A stretch of 64,000 bases of DNA, from the NCBI GenBank assembly GCA_003996215.1, contig QJPP01000441.1, positions 340,164-404,163 on the forward strand. The letters run 5' to 3'. Numbering within the stretch: the stretch's first letter is position 1; every line of letters begins with the position of its first letter. Of this stretch, positions 1 through 11,396 are shown in pieces. The DNA comes from Jaltomata sinuosa (lineage: Eukaryota > Streptophyta > Magnoliopsida > Solanales > Solanaceae). The position numbers and the translations under genes are program-made. The notes below the pieces were generated by a model. It was not told where the DNA came from and ran no database searches. It saw nothing but the letters and a program-made list of their open reading frames with translations.

Positions 1-1584
1 TTGTTTGGGGGTGTCCAAACGACCACTAGCAAGGAAATTCAGGCATTGGAGTCCAAGTTCATGCACTTGGGTATTTCAGAACAAGGTGGAATATTTGCCA
101 GTATTGAGGTCAAATCCACATGCATAGAGGAGATAAAGGCCAAAAAGTTTCAGGATTAGCAGTTGAGCAGGCTCCAGAGCAAGGCAATATCCAGAGATTC
201 TGGGGATGCCTCGTTAGATTCTGGTGGTGTGTTAAATTTTAGAGGAAGGATTTGTGTTCCTCGGGTTGATGACATGATTCAAAAGGTGTTGGAAGAGGCT
301 CATGGTTCGTGGTATTCAATTCATCCGGGTGTAACCAAGATATACAGGAATTTAAGGCAACTTTATTGGTGGCCTGGGATGAAAAGGGACATAGCTGATT
401 TTGTGTCCAAATGTCAGAATTGCCAGCAGGTAAAGTATGAGCACCAAAGACCTGCAGGACTACGTCAGAGGATTCCCATTCCAGAGTGGAAGTGGTAGAG
501 AATAGCCATGAATTTTGTGGTGGGTCTCCCGAAGACTTTGGGGAAGTATGACTCTATTTGGGTCATTGTTGACAGGCTGACCAAGTCAGCTCACTTTATT
601 CCAGTCAGGGTGGATTATAATTTACAGCAATTGGCTAAGATCTACGTGAAGGAAATTGTGAGATTGCACGGGGTACCACTGTCCATTATCTTAGACAAGG
701 GTACACAGTTTACTTCCAAGTTTTGGGGCAAGTTGCATGAGGAGTTGGGCACTCAACTCACTTTTAGTACAACCTTCCATCCTTAGACTGATGGTCAGTC
801 GGACGATTTAGGTATTGAAGGACATGCTGAGAGCATGTGTGATTGACTTTGGGAGTCATTGGGACCAGTTTCTACCATTGTGTGAGTTCTCATACAATAA
901 TAGCCACCACTTCAGTATCGACATGGCACTGTTTGAGGCTCTATGTGGGAGGAGTTGTAGGTCACCGATTAGGTGGTTTGAGGAAGGCGATGTAAAGCCT
1001 TTGGGCGTAGACTTGGTAAGAGAAGAGCAAGAAAAGGTAAGTGGTATTCAGACCAAGTTACTAGCTGCCCAAAGCAGGCGAAAGGAATATGCGGATTGCA
1101 AGGTCCGGGACATGGAATTTCAGGTTGGTGAACATGTGTTATTGAAAGTGTCATCAATGAAGGGAGTTATGCATTTTGGTAAGAGGGCAAGCTCAGCCCC
1201 CGATTCATCGGACCATTTGAAGTTCTTGAGATCTTAGGGCCCATCGCTTACAGATTGGCCCTGCCGCCCAGTCTGTCGGGTGTCTATCCGGTGTTTCATG
1301 TATCCATGCTAAAGCGATACCATGGGGATGGGGACTACATTATCAAGTGGGATGAGGTGCTTTTTGATAAGGATCTTCGCTATGAAGAGGAACCGATTTT
1401 GATTCTTGATCGAGATGTCCAAAAATTGAGGACAAAGGTGATCAGTATGGTAAGGGTTCAATGGAATCATCATCCGGTTAAGGAAGCCACTTGGGAAACC
1501 AAGAAGGATATACGGTACAAGTACCCTCACTTGTTTGAAGATACAGGTACTACTCTTTCTTTCTTTACCTTTTCGTATTTTTGA
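1..1584 (+). pseudogene. gypsy A pol remnant: integrase and chromodomain
   Basis: Translated segments at 163-498, 508-786, 815-1237 and 1255-1584 form one broken integrase. The zinc-binding HHCC part is clear: the two His lie in EEAHGSWYSIHPG and the two Cys in CQNCQQ (about 290-430). A stop at 496-498 precedes the catalytic core. The first catalytic Asp, normally in a 'MDF' context, is Asn here (MNFVVGLPKT). The second Asp survives in SIILDKGTQF. Near 796-806 a small deletion relative to sister elements shifts the frame and removes the catalytic Glu. The end, with EEEPILILDRD and VQWNHHPVKEATWE, is a chromodomain-like tail of the kind that directs integration to chromatin. The protein is non-functional. 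Confidence 0.85.
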
Positions 1585-1979
1585 GTTTGATCATTTGGGG
1601 ATGAACGATGGATAAATTGGTATCTATTATAATGATTAGATCTATCATTATGGGTAAACCATTCGTGCTAATTTTTAGAGTTAGAAAACTCCGGGTTTGG
1701 GAGTTTGAAATTTTAGGCTAGGCTAGTCTCGACCGGTTTTGGAGTGAGGTATAGTCTAGGGCAATTCGGGTAAGGATTGGTGTAGATGTCTAGATTTGAG
1801 CTAGTTATCATTGTAGCTAACACATAAAGGAGTCTGGGGGACTTTTCATAATCGAATTTGGGTAAGTAGAACTCCCGGAATTGAGGTTGACGTGAATGGG
1901 TTATTCCGGGACGTCGGGGAAATAAGTGTGTTGTAAAATAGACTAGTTTTGGAGATTTTACAACTTTTTGACTCGTGTC

Positions 1980-2131
1980 AACCGCTACGGCGGTTGACAT
2001 TCCACTATGGCAATCTCCACTATAGCGGAGAAATTACCGCTACAATGAAAGTCAACGATGGTCAGCCTCTGCTATAGCGGATGACTCCGCTACGGCGGTA
2101 CCTCTATAGCGGAGAAGACCGCTATAGCAGA
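1980..2131. repeat. palindrome cluster in LTR of element A
   Basis: Six or so short inverted repeats sit in 150 bp. They have GCGG/CCGC arms around a TATA or TACG centre, for example AACCGCTACGGCGGTT at 1980-1995, CTCCACTATAGCGGAG at about 2015-2030, and CCGCTATAGC-type copies at about 2069-2131. The copies differ from one another but keep pairing arms. The cluster lies about 350-500 nt from the LTR start, in the presumed U3. Elements E, F and H have equivalent clusters with different sequence. Confidence 0.75.
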
Positions 2132-2880
2132 GCGTGATGAAATTTATTGTACAAATTTCCCCAAAATAGTTTAGTTTTTCTTGAAATGTTTTGGGAGAAG
2201 AAGGAGGTGATTTTGGGCGATTTTAATCCGTTTTCAACCATTTTTTGTCCTAATGGTAAGGATTCTACTCCTCTAACTCCATGATATCTTTTCTATGCTA
2301 TAGAATTGTTAGGGGTGAACTTGGGGAAAGGTTGGGATGACCTAGGAATGGTAGAATCCGGGGAAAAAGGGGATTCTAGGGTGCTAGAGTTCTTGGGTCT
2401 TGATTCTTGGTAATGGGTAATGATCACTTAGCCATAATTCTCTAAGGGAATCCATAAAAATGATGAATTTAGGTGAATTAATGATGGGAGAGCCCGGGAA
2501 TGGGTGGAATGGTCATGGTTGGCCTGGGCTTTAGGATTTTTCATAATCCAGGTAATTTGTAGGCCATAAGTATTGATTTTTAGTTACTGTGTATTTGTTC
2601 TAGACCAAGAACAGGCAAGGGATCCTGAAAAAGGGAAGGCTCTGGCACTGTAGAGCTTGCTTACTCGAGGTAGGTGATGGTTATTGCTTCATGTATGCAC
2701 TGTATGTTTGTGTACTTTGGACTAAGTATTTGTATGGTTTGCATTGCTTAGGGAATGATTTAGAATGTCCAAAAGTCCTGTTTTTCAGTCTTGTGAAATG
2801 AACTAGGTGTATTGCTTGTTGGTTTACAAATGTTGATTGTTCATTGTTTGTGACTGTGGATTTATATGACATTTGGTTTG

Positions 2881-3110
2881 CTCGGGTACCACGCCTGGTA
2901 CGGGATATACTAACGGTTGGCTCGAGTACCACGCCTAGTACAGGATATACTAACGGTTGGCTCGAGTACCACGCCTGTTACGAGATAATACTAACGGTTG
3001 GCTCGGGTACCACACTTGGTACGGGATTTACTAACAGTTGGCTCGGGTACCACGCCTGGTACAGGATAATACTAACGGTTAGCTCGGGTACCACGCCTGG
3101 TATGGGTTTA
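2881..3110 (+). repeat. 40-bp minisatellite, about 5.7 copies, in LTR of element A
   Basis: Units begin CTCGGGTACC or CTCGAGTACC at 2881, 2921, 2961, 3002, 3042 and 3083, so the period is 40-41 bp. Each unit contains GTACCACGCCTGGTAC or a close variant, a perfect 6-bp stem (GTACCA/TGGTAC) in the best copies. The tract lies about 830-1055 nt before the LTR 3' end. Confidence 0.9.
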
Positions 3111-3936
3111 CTTTATTGTGTTGTTGCATCTTTATTTAATGGTTCCTTGAGTCGACCGGGTTGTGTTATGAATTGTGGTTGTGTATTTTGTCCTTGAGAG
3201 GCCGGGTTGTTGTATTGTGATTATGAGTTTTGGTCTTGATGTAGACCGGGTTGTATGTCTGACACTTAGGTGTTGTCTAGAGGGGATCCAGGGTAGGTCC
3301 TGGATTGTACGAGGTATAATTGTTATTACGGTGGGTTGTTGATCATAACTGTGAGGTGGTTTACATGTGGGACAAGTTAGGTAGAGACTTGTAGTCTAGG
3401 AATACCTGTTGACTTGCCTATGTGTTTCTGTACTCTTACTTGATTTCTGTACTACTCATACACTGTTTATTTGGAACTGGCTGATGATCCTACCAGTAAA
3501 CGTTGGTTGTGTACTGATACTGCACTTGCATATCTTTTTGTGAGTACAGAAGATCTTTCGGCGGTTGACGCACGACCTCACTTGTAGGCCTGACACTTCG
3601 AGATATCAAGGGTGAGTTGTTCGACCAAGCTGCCTTGATTTCCATCTAATGAGGTGTAGCCCATTTGTTTCGGGCTTAGACTATTTATATTTTTTGGGTT
3701 GCATCCCCGTACTCTAGCTTTGGTAGATGCTTTTGGTACGATGACTTTCAGATTCTAGAGTGGAATTTCCGCAGGTTATATTTATTTCTTTAGAGTTGAT
3801 TTTAGTATGATTGATTGCTAGTTTACATTTTTGCACACTAGTTTTAAGCTGTTAGACTATGCTAAGAGTGGGACTCTATTGGTTCGCTCATCCGGGGGTT
3901 GGGTGGGTGCCACTCAAGGCGGTCTGGGTCGTGACA

Positions 3937-5117
3937 GTAGAATTATCGTATTCCTATGAAATCTCATTAAACAAGGATTAACTTCTTGAGTTCTTAGCCA
4001 TTAACAATTTACAACCTAAATGAATCTTTTCGGAAAACACTAAGGCTTAAGGGCATTCATTTAACGTTTGCAATCGTTAATTTTCAATAATTTGATTGTT
4101 AACAACTCACCCACAATCTATTCAATTCTATAGTGACACTTTTGCCCTAAGATTCATTCGCTGCATAGATTCACAATCCCAGAATTGGAGTTTAGTTACC
4201 CATGCTATAAAGAAAAGCAATAACAATAATTGAAAGGAACATACCTACGAATGAAGTTGATTAGTAATAGAAACTTGTTCTTCACAAAAGAGCATTGAAA
4301 GTAGCGCTCAAACTTTCTTCAAAATTCCAAACTAAAGTAACGTAATATCTCTCCAAAAAGTGTGTAAAATATATGCTAAAAGAAGTGTCTGAAAAAATAT
4401 CCAAGAAGTCCTATTTATAGCCAAGTACAAATCAAATCCGGATTAGTCTAGAAAAAAGAAAGACACGTTATTCTGCATGGAAGCCAAATGGTCTATTTCA
4501 TTCCTTAACAGACCTTTTAGGTGACCATTGTAACTTCTTTAATTTAGTTGTATTCTAGTTCTTGAAACAGGAAAGGGAACAGACCGTTATTTATGAAAAT
4601 GGTCCATTATGCCGATCGTTGTAACTTTTCTTTTTTCGCCAGATTCTGTCTTTGAGGTTGAATGCAACGGTTCATTTTAACTCAAAACAGTCAGTAAAGC
4701 TTTTTATTTTTGACACATCTACGACCTTTTATTGAATCAAGTCTATCTTTCCTAAAATACAACCAAAGCACAACAATTTGCATAGTACTTACTTGAAAAC
4801 CACAAAACTTCTTCGTCGTTAAAAGCATAAAATGTGTCATAAAATCTAATCATATCACCATGCGACTAAGGTTAATTGTGGTGTTATTTTGATCTTGCTA
4901 AACTAATAATAACAAACTTTATATTTATGAACCTAAACAGTCGATTGACATAATGGATGGCACTGGTAACGCTGACCAGACCACGTTAATACCAACCCCC
5001 TCTTGAATGATCTCGCAGATAATGTAGTCAATCCTATAATTAGAGAGACACAAGTTATGAATGGGCATAGGACTTTTCTACAAGGATCTCAACAATCAAG
5101 AAACGCTTATACTCAAA
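3937..5117. other. unassigned AT-rich segment with a reverse-strand TATA box
   Basis: There is no reading frame of note. On the minus strand, 4411-4420 reads CTATAAATAG, a good plant TATA box. The sequence downstream on that strand (down to about 4150) has the look of a transcribed leader of a retroelement LTR. I could not find TG/CA ends, a primer site or a second copy in the window, so it stays unclassified. From about 4920 to 5117 nothing is recognisable. Confidence 0.4.
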
Positions 5118-5464
5118 AGACATCACCAGGAACTCATAGTGGCCATAACGTGTCCTGAATGCTGTCTTAGGGATGTCCTCCACCCTAACCCTCAAGTAGT
5201 GGTAGCCTGACCTCAAATCTATCTTCGAAAAAATGGTCGAACCCTGAAGTTCATCAAACAAATCATGTATGCGCAGCATTGGATACCCATTCCTTACAGT
5301 CACCCTATTCAGCTGTCGATAATCAATACACATCCGTATCGACCTATCCTTCTTCTTTGCAAATAGAACAGGAGCACCCCAAGGCGATACACTCGGCCTA
5401 ATAAAACCTTTAGCTAACAAGTCTTGGAGCTGCTCCTTTAGCTCTCTCAACTCAGCTGGAGCCA
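5118..5464 (-). pseudogene. gypsy E0 reverse transcriptase, N-terminal third
   Basis: The translation contains the conserved start of a Ty3/gypsy reverse transcriptase: FIRPSVSPWGAPVLFAKKKD, RMCIDYRQLN, the YPMLRIHDLFDELQG segment and FSKIDLRSGYH, with the first catalytic Asp of the palm. Homology ends after YEFLVMSF at about 5118, before the FIDD active-site strand. About 20 unrelated codons then follow to a stop near 5055. The fragment cannot be an active polymerase. Confidence 0.85.
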
Positions 5465-5681
5465 TACAGTAAGGAGAAATAGAAATGGGCCTGGGCCTGG
5501 CTCTAACTCAATAGTAAAGTTGATGTCTCTCTCAGGTGGAAAGCCTGAGGTTGGTAGGGAACACATCTAGGAAATCTCTAACCACCAGAACTGACTCAGG
5601 GGAAGAAGGGTCGGCACTAGCATCTCGGACATATGCTAGATAATCCAAACACCTGCGAAAAATCAACTTCCTAGCTCGAAG

Positions 5682-6640
5682 TCAAGAGATGATCCTCGAT
5701 GGTGCACGACTGACAGAACGTTGCCATACAACTAGGGATATGCCGGGCACGGCTATGGTAATAGTTTTGGCATAACAATCTAAAACTGCACGATGAGGGG
5801 ATAACCAGTCCATGCCCAGAATGACATCAAAGTCTAACATATCAAGAATCATCAAATCACCCCAAGTCTCTATATCTCCAATAGCAATCATACAGGATCT
5901 AGAAATCTGATCCACTACTAAAGAATCTCCTACCGAGGTCAAAAGAGATACATGTACAGATAACGGATCACTAGTCAAACCCAAGCAAGGTAAATAGTAG
6001 GCAGAAACATATAAGCAAGTAGATCCAGGATCAAATAAAGCCAAAGTTGACTGACGGCATACATAAATTGTACCTGTGATCACAGCATCCGAGGCCTCTG
6101 CCTCCAGACTCCCAAGGACCGCATAAAACTGATGACGACCACCACATGACTGACCGCCATCCCTGCCACCTCTCCTGCCATGCTGGGCACAAACTCTAGC
6201 CTGACCACCACTCTCTCTAGCCAGTGGATGTACTAGACGGATAGGCTGAGCCGGTTGAGCGGGTCGCTGAACTGTACCCCACTGGGGGCAATCTCTAGCA
6301 AAGTGCCCAATAACTCCGCACTCATAACAAGCCCCTAACATCCTATACTGTCAAGATGAACCAGCTGAATCTATATGGCCACCACAGCCTGATGCCCTAG
6401 AAGCGGTACCTTTAAAAGACTGACCACTATAGCCCTGCTGTCTACTCTGACCCTGCTCAAACTGAGACCCACCAGAACACTGAAGCGAAGCCTGAACTGG
6501 TCGACTAGACTGACCCTGGTGCTATTATGGCTGATAACCTTAGCCCCACTAGCCTGAACCTCTACTACCATGACGAGAACCACTATAGTTGCCCTAATAT
6601 CGAGGCATCTTATCTCAGGCCCCGGAATCATGATGATGCA
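5682..6640 (-). pseudogene. gypsy E0 gag end and aspartic protease
   Basis: Two minus-strand frames (6371-6631 and 5682-6341) cover the C-terminal part of Gag and the protease. A CCHC zinc knuckle, CYECGVIGHFARDC, lies at about 6290-6330 (C-X2-C-X4-H-X4-C). It is followed by a Gly/Arg/Gln-rich linker and a retropepsin with ALFDPGSTC at its active site and ILGMDWLSPHRAVLDC as the second half. The active-site Asp is kept, but frameshifts between the gag and protease parts disable the polyprotein. Confidence 0.85.
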
Positions 6641-7633
6641 AATCCTCTATGGTACGAGCATAGTCTGCAATAGCCTGAAATGATCAACCACTAGCAACCA
6701 ATATCTCAGCTGGATCTCTAAACTCTGTCCGCAACCCCCAAACAAACCTACAGACTCTGTCAGGCTCGGTAGGCATAATCATGGCCCTAAATGGAGCAAG
6801 ATGATGGAAGCAAGTCTCATACTCAGATATGATCATAGAACCCAACATAAGTCTAGTGAACTGCTCCCTACGATGCTCCCTGTCACTCTGTGGTAAGAAC
6901 TTGGCCATGAAAGCCTCATAGAACTCTGACCAAGATAACGGAGGACACGAAGATGGTCTGCAAGCAACCTGGGCCCTCCACCATAACTTAGTTGGGCCCT
7001 CTAGCTGATAAGTGGTATACCCAACGCCGTGAGTCTCCAATAATCCCAAATGGTGTAGCATTTCCTCACAAGTAGTAATGAAGTCATGTGGATCCTGACC
7101 AGAAGTACCAGCGAACCTCGGAGGTGCCAATCTCAAAAAAACCTACCCAATGCCTTCTGCTCTGTCTCTGTCATAGTTGGGCGAGGAGCAAGAGGTTGTG
7201 CAACAGATGGTACCGAAATAAACTCAGCACAAGGAGGCGCAGTATTAGCTTACGCTCCTGAACTCTGTGCACCTAGGGTTGCCCCCTGAGCGGATGTCTA
7301 TGCTACCTCAGAAGGCCGCTCTCCAATTATACTCAAAAGTTGTAGAAGTAAACCCCGAACATCTGAAGACTGAGCTGGGGCTGGAGCTGGCACTGAAGCT
7401 GATACTAGAGCTAGCACTGGAGCTGGTGGCATCTGGGTTGTCCCCTGGTCCACATGCTACTTCTCGAGAACAAACTCGGGCTCAACCTCAACCCTCGGTG
7501 CTTTAACTGGTGCCGCTGCTCGAGCACATCCTATAGCTCTACCTCTGCGACCTCCCCAGCCCCTAGCTAGAGTCGAGGGTGTTGGAGTCAAAGGCTCGCC
7601 CCTGCCTGATATCGATGCTCTCGTACAAACCAT
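6641..7633 (-). pseudogene. gypsy E0 gag, N-terminal and capsid part
   Basis: The likely start is the ATG whose complement is 7631-7633, giving MVCTR, matching MVHTR in E1 and E3. A Pro/Ala/Arg-rich region follows with several frame breaks. The capsid-like section (6684-7136) then has RLAPPRFAGTSGQDPHDFI, a Tyr-Gln-Leu-Glu-Gly-Pro stretch before a WWRAQ motif, and FLPQSDREHRREQF, typical of the retrotransposon gag domain. Frameshifts around 7140-7560 make it non-functional. Confidence 0.8.
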
Positions 7634-7826
7634 CTGCGGAATAATGAACTAGAATAAGTGATATTTCTGGAAACCATGAAGGATAAGACACACGATATAG
7701 AAGCAATAAGAGAGTCATATTTCCTAAGATGCCACTGTAGCCTCTCAAAGATTGAGTACGGATGTCTCCGCCCCAATCTGCAGGACTCTACTAGATATTG
7801 GCTCCTATACTACCGGTGAAACCTAG

Positions 7827-7838
7827 TCTCTAATACCA
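7827..7838 (-). other. primer-binding site of E0 (initiator-Met tRNA)
   Basis: On the minus strand this reads TGGTATTAGAGA, within two changes of TGGTATCAGAGC, the complement of the plant initiator-Met tRNA 3' end. It lies three bases inside the LTR boundary at 7842. Confidence 0.75.
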
Positions 7839-7841
7839 AGT

Positions 7842-9570
7842 TGTCACGGCCTAATTTCTCGGTCATGATGGCACCTACAACCCCAAGTAGGCAAACCAAT
7901 CCCCGTAGCCCAGATCAGTTAGTAATGGGCTACTACGAACCAATCAAGCGGGAGAACAGTATAAACATGCGAAAGCAAGGGAAATAAGTAAAGAAAAGGG
8001 ACAACAGGAATATATATATACATAAATGAAAGCTAAACCAAACCTAAAACCTTGTATCATAGTATAAGAGCCAGAACTAAGTATAAGGAGTACAAGGAAT
8101 CCAAAATAATATATACAAATTTGTCTCCGAATAACAAAAGAGAGTACAAGATACAAGGATGAGATAAGCAGCTAAACTACGGTCGCTAAGAGCTCACCCT
8201 CAGTCTTAAATGACTCAAAACACCTGGCACGGTTAGCAGCGAGAACTCACACTCGGATCTACACCTAAAAAGATGCAAAAGTGTAGTATGAGCATCAATT
8301 TCTAAGCAATGGGTACCTAGTAGGTATCATAGGCCGATTGGGCACATATAAGATATAAAAGTAATAATATAGCAGAAAGGAAACAAGTAGTCGCAGAACA
8401 ACGAACAAGCACATAGAAGCTAGCACGAAAAGACTACAAGGAGAAAAAAATTATGCTAGGCTAGCTAATAGAGCTAACCATCACAGAACATGGGCGAAGG
8501 AAGAAGGAACGCACCTGGGGTCCATGCAATAATAATATATACAAGAGTTAAAGGAGAAGGTGGTATACCGGTAACCTCAAGTAAGTAGAGATGGAGGCAA
8601 GGAAAATAATGATAACACATTTCAAAGTCTACCTACAGTCCCACAGACACCCATACACCCGAGGAACATATACAAGTGAAAACAAACCCTTCAACATCCC
8701 ATACTACCTGAGCATACACTGAGCAAACAGCAAACAGGGGTGGATCCGAACACAATATGCATGATATGATATGATATGCTGAACCAAGTGATGGTAGTGT
8801 CGTATGTTACCCCCTTCGGTACCTAGAAGGCCCAATAGAGGCAGGATCCGTGGAAGGTATTCCCTCGAGTACCTCAACTCCACTGTACACCCCTCCTCCG
8901 GTCACCCTAGGCCCGTAGCTCTTGGTCCGGAATGGCAGGGTCCATGGAGGTCTACTCGTAGACCACATACTAAAACTCAAGCCTCAATATAGCAGTCCAG
9001 AGTGCAACCAGATCCAAACTAGTAACCAAATCTCGAGAATGTATGTCTGGAGTCTATCCAGGTCTAAATCAGTGAATAAGTCTCAAAAATCCTACCAAGG
9101 GTGCCCGGACATAACCGGATCTAAAATAGTAGTAAAGCCAGTCTACTGCTCGATCCGACCGAGTCTAGTATAAGTATGAAAATAGTGGTAAAATCATCCT
9201 TTTTAACTCTTTCTTACCCCAAGAAGGTCTATGAAAACAATTCCAAACCTTTTATAACTATTTTACCAAAATCGAGCCCTCGAGCCATACTAGGTTTAGA
9301 AAACTAACAATAGTAGGCCTGAAGCCAAAGCCGTAGTAAATCATGAGAAAACCTCTTTGTATGTATGAGAATGGTATGCTCAATCACAACCAGTAGCCCA
9401 ATGGCTCACAATCAATATATCGGTCATGCACAGGCTCCAATCGCTCTACATCAAGCATAACCAACTCTATAATAACGGTATCGATGTCCGGGACTCACGG
9501 ACATTCCCAAATAACCCACCATCTATGGTCCAGAGTCAAAACAAGGCCACATAGGACCACAAGGGTGATA
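7842..9570 (-). repeat. 5' LTR of E0, part proximal to the primer site
   Basis: It begins TGTCACGGCC at 7842 (the LTR 3' end read in reverse) and aligns along its length with 12594-14510, the long LTR of E1, including a shared stretch around 9520-9570 and 14460-14505. At 9571 it is interrupted by copia K. No gene is supported inside it. Confidence 0.75.
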
Positions 9571-9736
9571 TGTGAGAAATATAGGAGAAAAATATTATTG
9601 AATTGTGTCTATATTATTACACAGATTCTATATATAGACACTAGATAACAATCCTTTACCAAGTAGGATTCTATATACTATTCCTATTCCTACTCTAACT
9701 AGGATTCTAAATACTATTCCTATTCCTATTCTATCA
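9571..9736 (-). repeat. 3' LTR of copia K
   Basis: It starts TGTGAGAAATATAGG and ends CTATTCTATCA. It pairs with 11894-12061 over its whole length. Short AGGATTCTATATACTATTCC-type repeats fill its right half. Confidence 0.9.
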
Positions 9737-9748
9737 CTCCCCCTCAAG
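9737..9748 (-). other. polypurine tract of copia K
   Basis: The minus strand reads CTTGAGGGGGAG directly against the LTR, the usual plus-strand priming site of copia elements. Confidence 0.85.
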
Positions 9749-9830
9749 ATGGTGTGTACAAGTCATGCGTACCTAGCTTGTTACAGATGTAATCAATACG
9801 AGGACCGGTGAGGGACTTGGTGAAGATATC

Positions 9831-10330
9831 TGCAAGTTAATCACTCGACTTCACAAATTTTGTAACAATATCACCTAAGAGTACCTTTTCTCTGATAAAG
9901 TGACAATCAATCTCAATGTGCTTAGTCCTCTCATGAAATAATGGATTTGATGCAATATGAAGAGCCATTTGATTATCACACACAAGTTCTATCTGACCGA
10001 TTTCTCCAAATTTTAGTTCTCTCAGCAACTGTTTGATCCAAACTAGTTCAGAAGGTTCTACAACCATTGCTTGATATTTTTCTTCTACACTAGATCGAGC
10101 AACCACACTCTGTTTCTTACTCTTCCATGACACCAAGTTACCTCCTACTAAAACACAATATCCGAATGTAGAACGTCGTCTATCACTAGGTGATCCTGCC
10201 CAATCCGCGTCTGTATATCCAATGATTTGCTCATGACCTCAATCCTTGAAGAGTAGTCTTTTACCTGGAGATGACTTTATATATCGCAGAATGTGAACAA
10301 CTGCATCCCAATGACTATCACAGGAAGAAT
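9831..10330 (-). pseudogene. copia K RNase H remnant
   Basis: The frame 9837-10136 reads through SWKSKKQSVVARSSVEEKY, LVCDNQMALHIASNPLFHER and TKHIEIDCHFIREK, the hallmark end of Ty1/copia RNase H. Upstream (10140-10330) the DADWAG-type start of the domain is visible in translation but in another frame and with stops. It is an enzyme that would degrade RNA in RNA:DNA hybrids, here inactive. Confidence 0.85.
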
Positions 10331-10337
10331 CCATAAA

Positions 10338-11396
10338 CTAACTTACAACACTTACAGGATAGGAAATGTCAGGTCTGGTCACTCTGAGATAATTCAACTT
10401 ACCAACCAGATGCCTATATCTTCCAGGATCACTAAGTGGCTCCCCTTGTCCTTGTAGGAGTTTAGCATTCGGATCCATAGGAGTGTCAATGGGTCTACAA
10501 ACCACTATTCTTGTCTCCTCAAGAATGTCTAAGGCATACTTGCGTTGCGGAATAACAATACCTGATCTGGACTGAGCAACCTCAATACCTACACCAATTG
10601 TTTGTCCGGTACTGCGATCATACATGATAAAAGAGTCCTTAAGAAATAGTATGTCATAATTTAGGGCACGAGTCAAATGACTGACAGGCGCAAGATTAAA
10701 AGGACAACCATGGACATAAAGAACAGAACTTAAAGTGACAGATAATAGGGGATTATCTTGTCCAACTCCTTTTGCTTTGGTTTGGTTCCCATTGGCTAAA
10801 GTAATAGTTGGAAGAGACTGTGAATAAATAATATTTGACAAAAGTAATTTATCGCTAGAAATATGGTCAAAAGCGCCAAAATCCATAACCCATGATCCAA
10901 AGGTAGAAGACTGTGCAGCTGAGGCTACTGGTAGAGATGTATGCTTACTTGCTCGATATCGAAGATACTCATTATATTCCTCTTCAGATAAATAAACCCA
11001 TTTATTACTTGTGGTGTTAGGTTGAGCAACATGAACATCTTTAGATGGCCGACCATGCAAGGAATAGCATACTTCACGAGTGTGTCCAAGTTTATTACAG
11101 TAACTACACTTAGGTCGAGAAAAACATACTTCACGAGTGTGTCCAAGCCTATTACAATAGCTACACCTAGGTCGACATCTTCCAAAATAACCTCCCCCTC
11201 GTCGATTCTTCATGGATTGTGATGTTTGATAATCTGATATCCTCATTAAAGGTTCAGACTTAATCATAGGACTATAATAAAAAGTGACCGAATCTTGAAG
11301 AAAATGGTATGGGTCAGCTCGGAATCTCTGTGCGACACTGACAATAAAATATTTCTTCAATAAACGGCCCAAAAAAAAGTAGATTTCATCGCCCAA
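10338..11396 (-). pseudogene. copia K fused gag-protease-reverse transcriptase frame (internal deletion)
   Basis: An uninterrupted frame of 352 codons. Residues about 75-110 hold two CCHC knuckles in tandem (CSYCNRLGHTREVC and CSYCNKLGHTREVC). Residues about 165-180 hold the protease site, read here as WVMDFGAFDH, where the usual Ser after the catalytic Asp is Phe. After about residue 270 the frame jumps into the C-terminal reverse transcriptase region (IPQRKYALDILEET, then YRHLVGKLNYLRVTRPDISY). Integrase and the polymerase active site are missing. The deletion joint keeps the frame open, which is unusual for a dead copy. The Gag N-terminus is also absent. It could encode a nucleic-acid-binding remnant, but nothing shows it is expressed. 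Confidence 0.8.

Larger units (their letters stand above)
1..3936 (+). mobile_element. Ty3/gypsy element A, 3' part only (pol end plus 3' LTR)
   Basis: The left edge of the window cuts into the pol gene of a plus-strand gypsy retrotransposon. It reads in the expected order: end of the RNase H to integrase linker, integrase, chromodomain, then a 3' LTR ending in GGGTCGTGACA at 3936. Integrase before chromodomain at the pol C-terminus places it among chromoviruses. The LTR end resembles that of the minus-strand E elements further right, so A is a relative of E, although most of the LTR differs. The 5' LTR, gag, protease and reverse transcriptase lie outside the window. The frame carries several stops, so the copy is dead. 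Confidence 0.85.
1627..3936 (+). repeat. 3' LTR of gypsy element A (start approximate)
   Basis: About 2.3 kb from just after the pol stop to GGGTCGTGACA. The right end is firm because the same terminal motif, next to an initiator-Met primer site, ends the E LTRs at 7842 and 21477 in reverse. The left end is inferred from alignment of the pol tail with the E and F elements. It holds a cluster of 12-16 nt palindromes (1980-2131) and a 40-bp tandem repeat (2881-3110). No coding potential is convincing. Confidence 0.7.

Noticed and set aside
1980..2131. CRISPR-like or satellite array
   Set aside because: Units are irregular palindromes without constant repeats or spacers, and lie in a plant LTR.
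7086..7506. Plus-strand frames with Leu/Glu-rich proteins
   Set aside because: They are antisense to the E0 gag N-terminus, and their composition mirrors the gag Pro/Ala codons.
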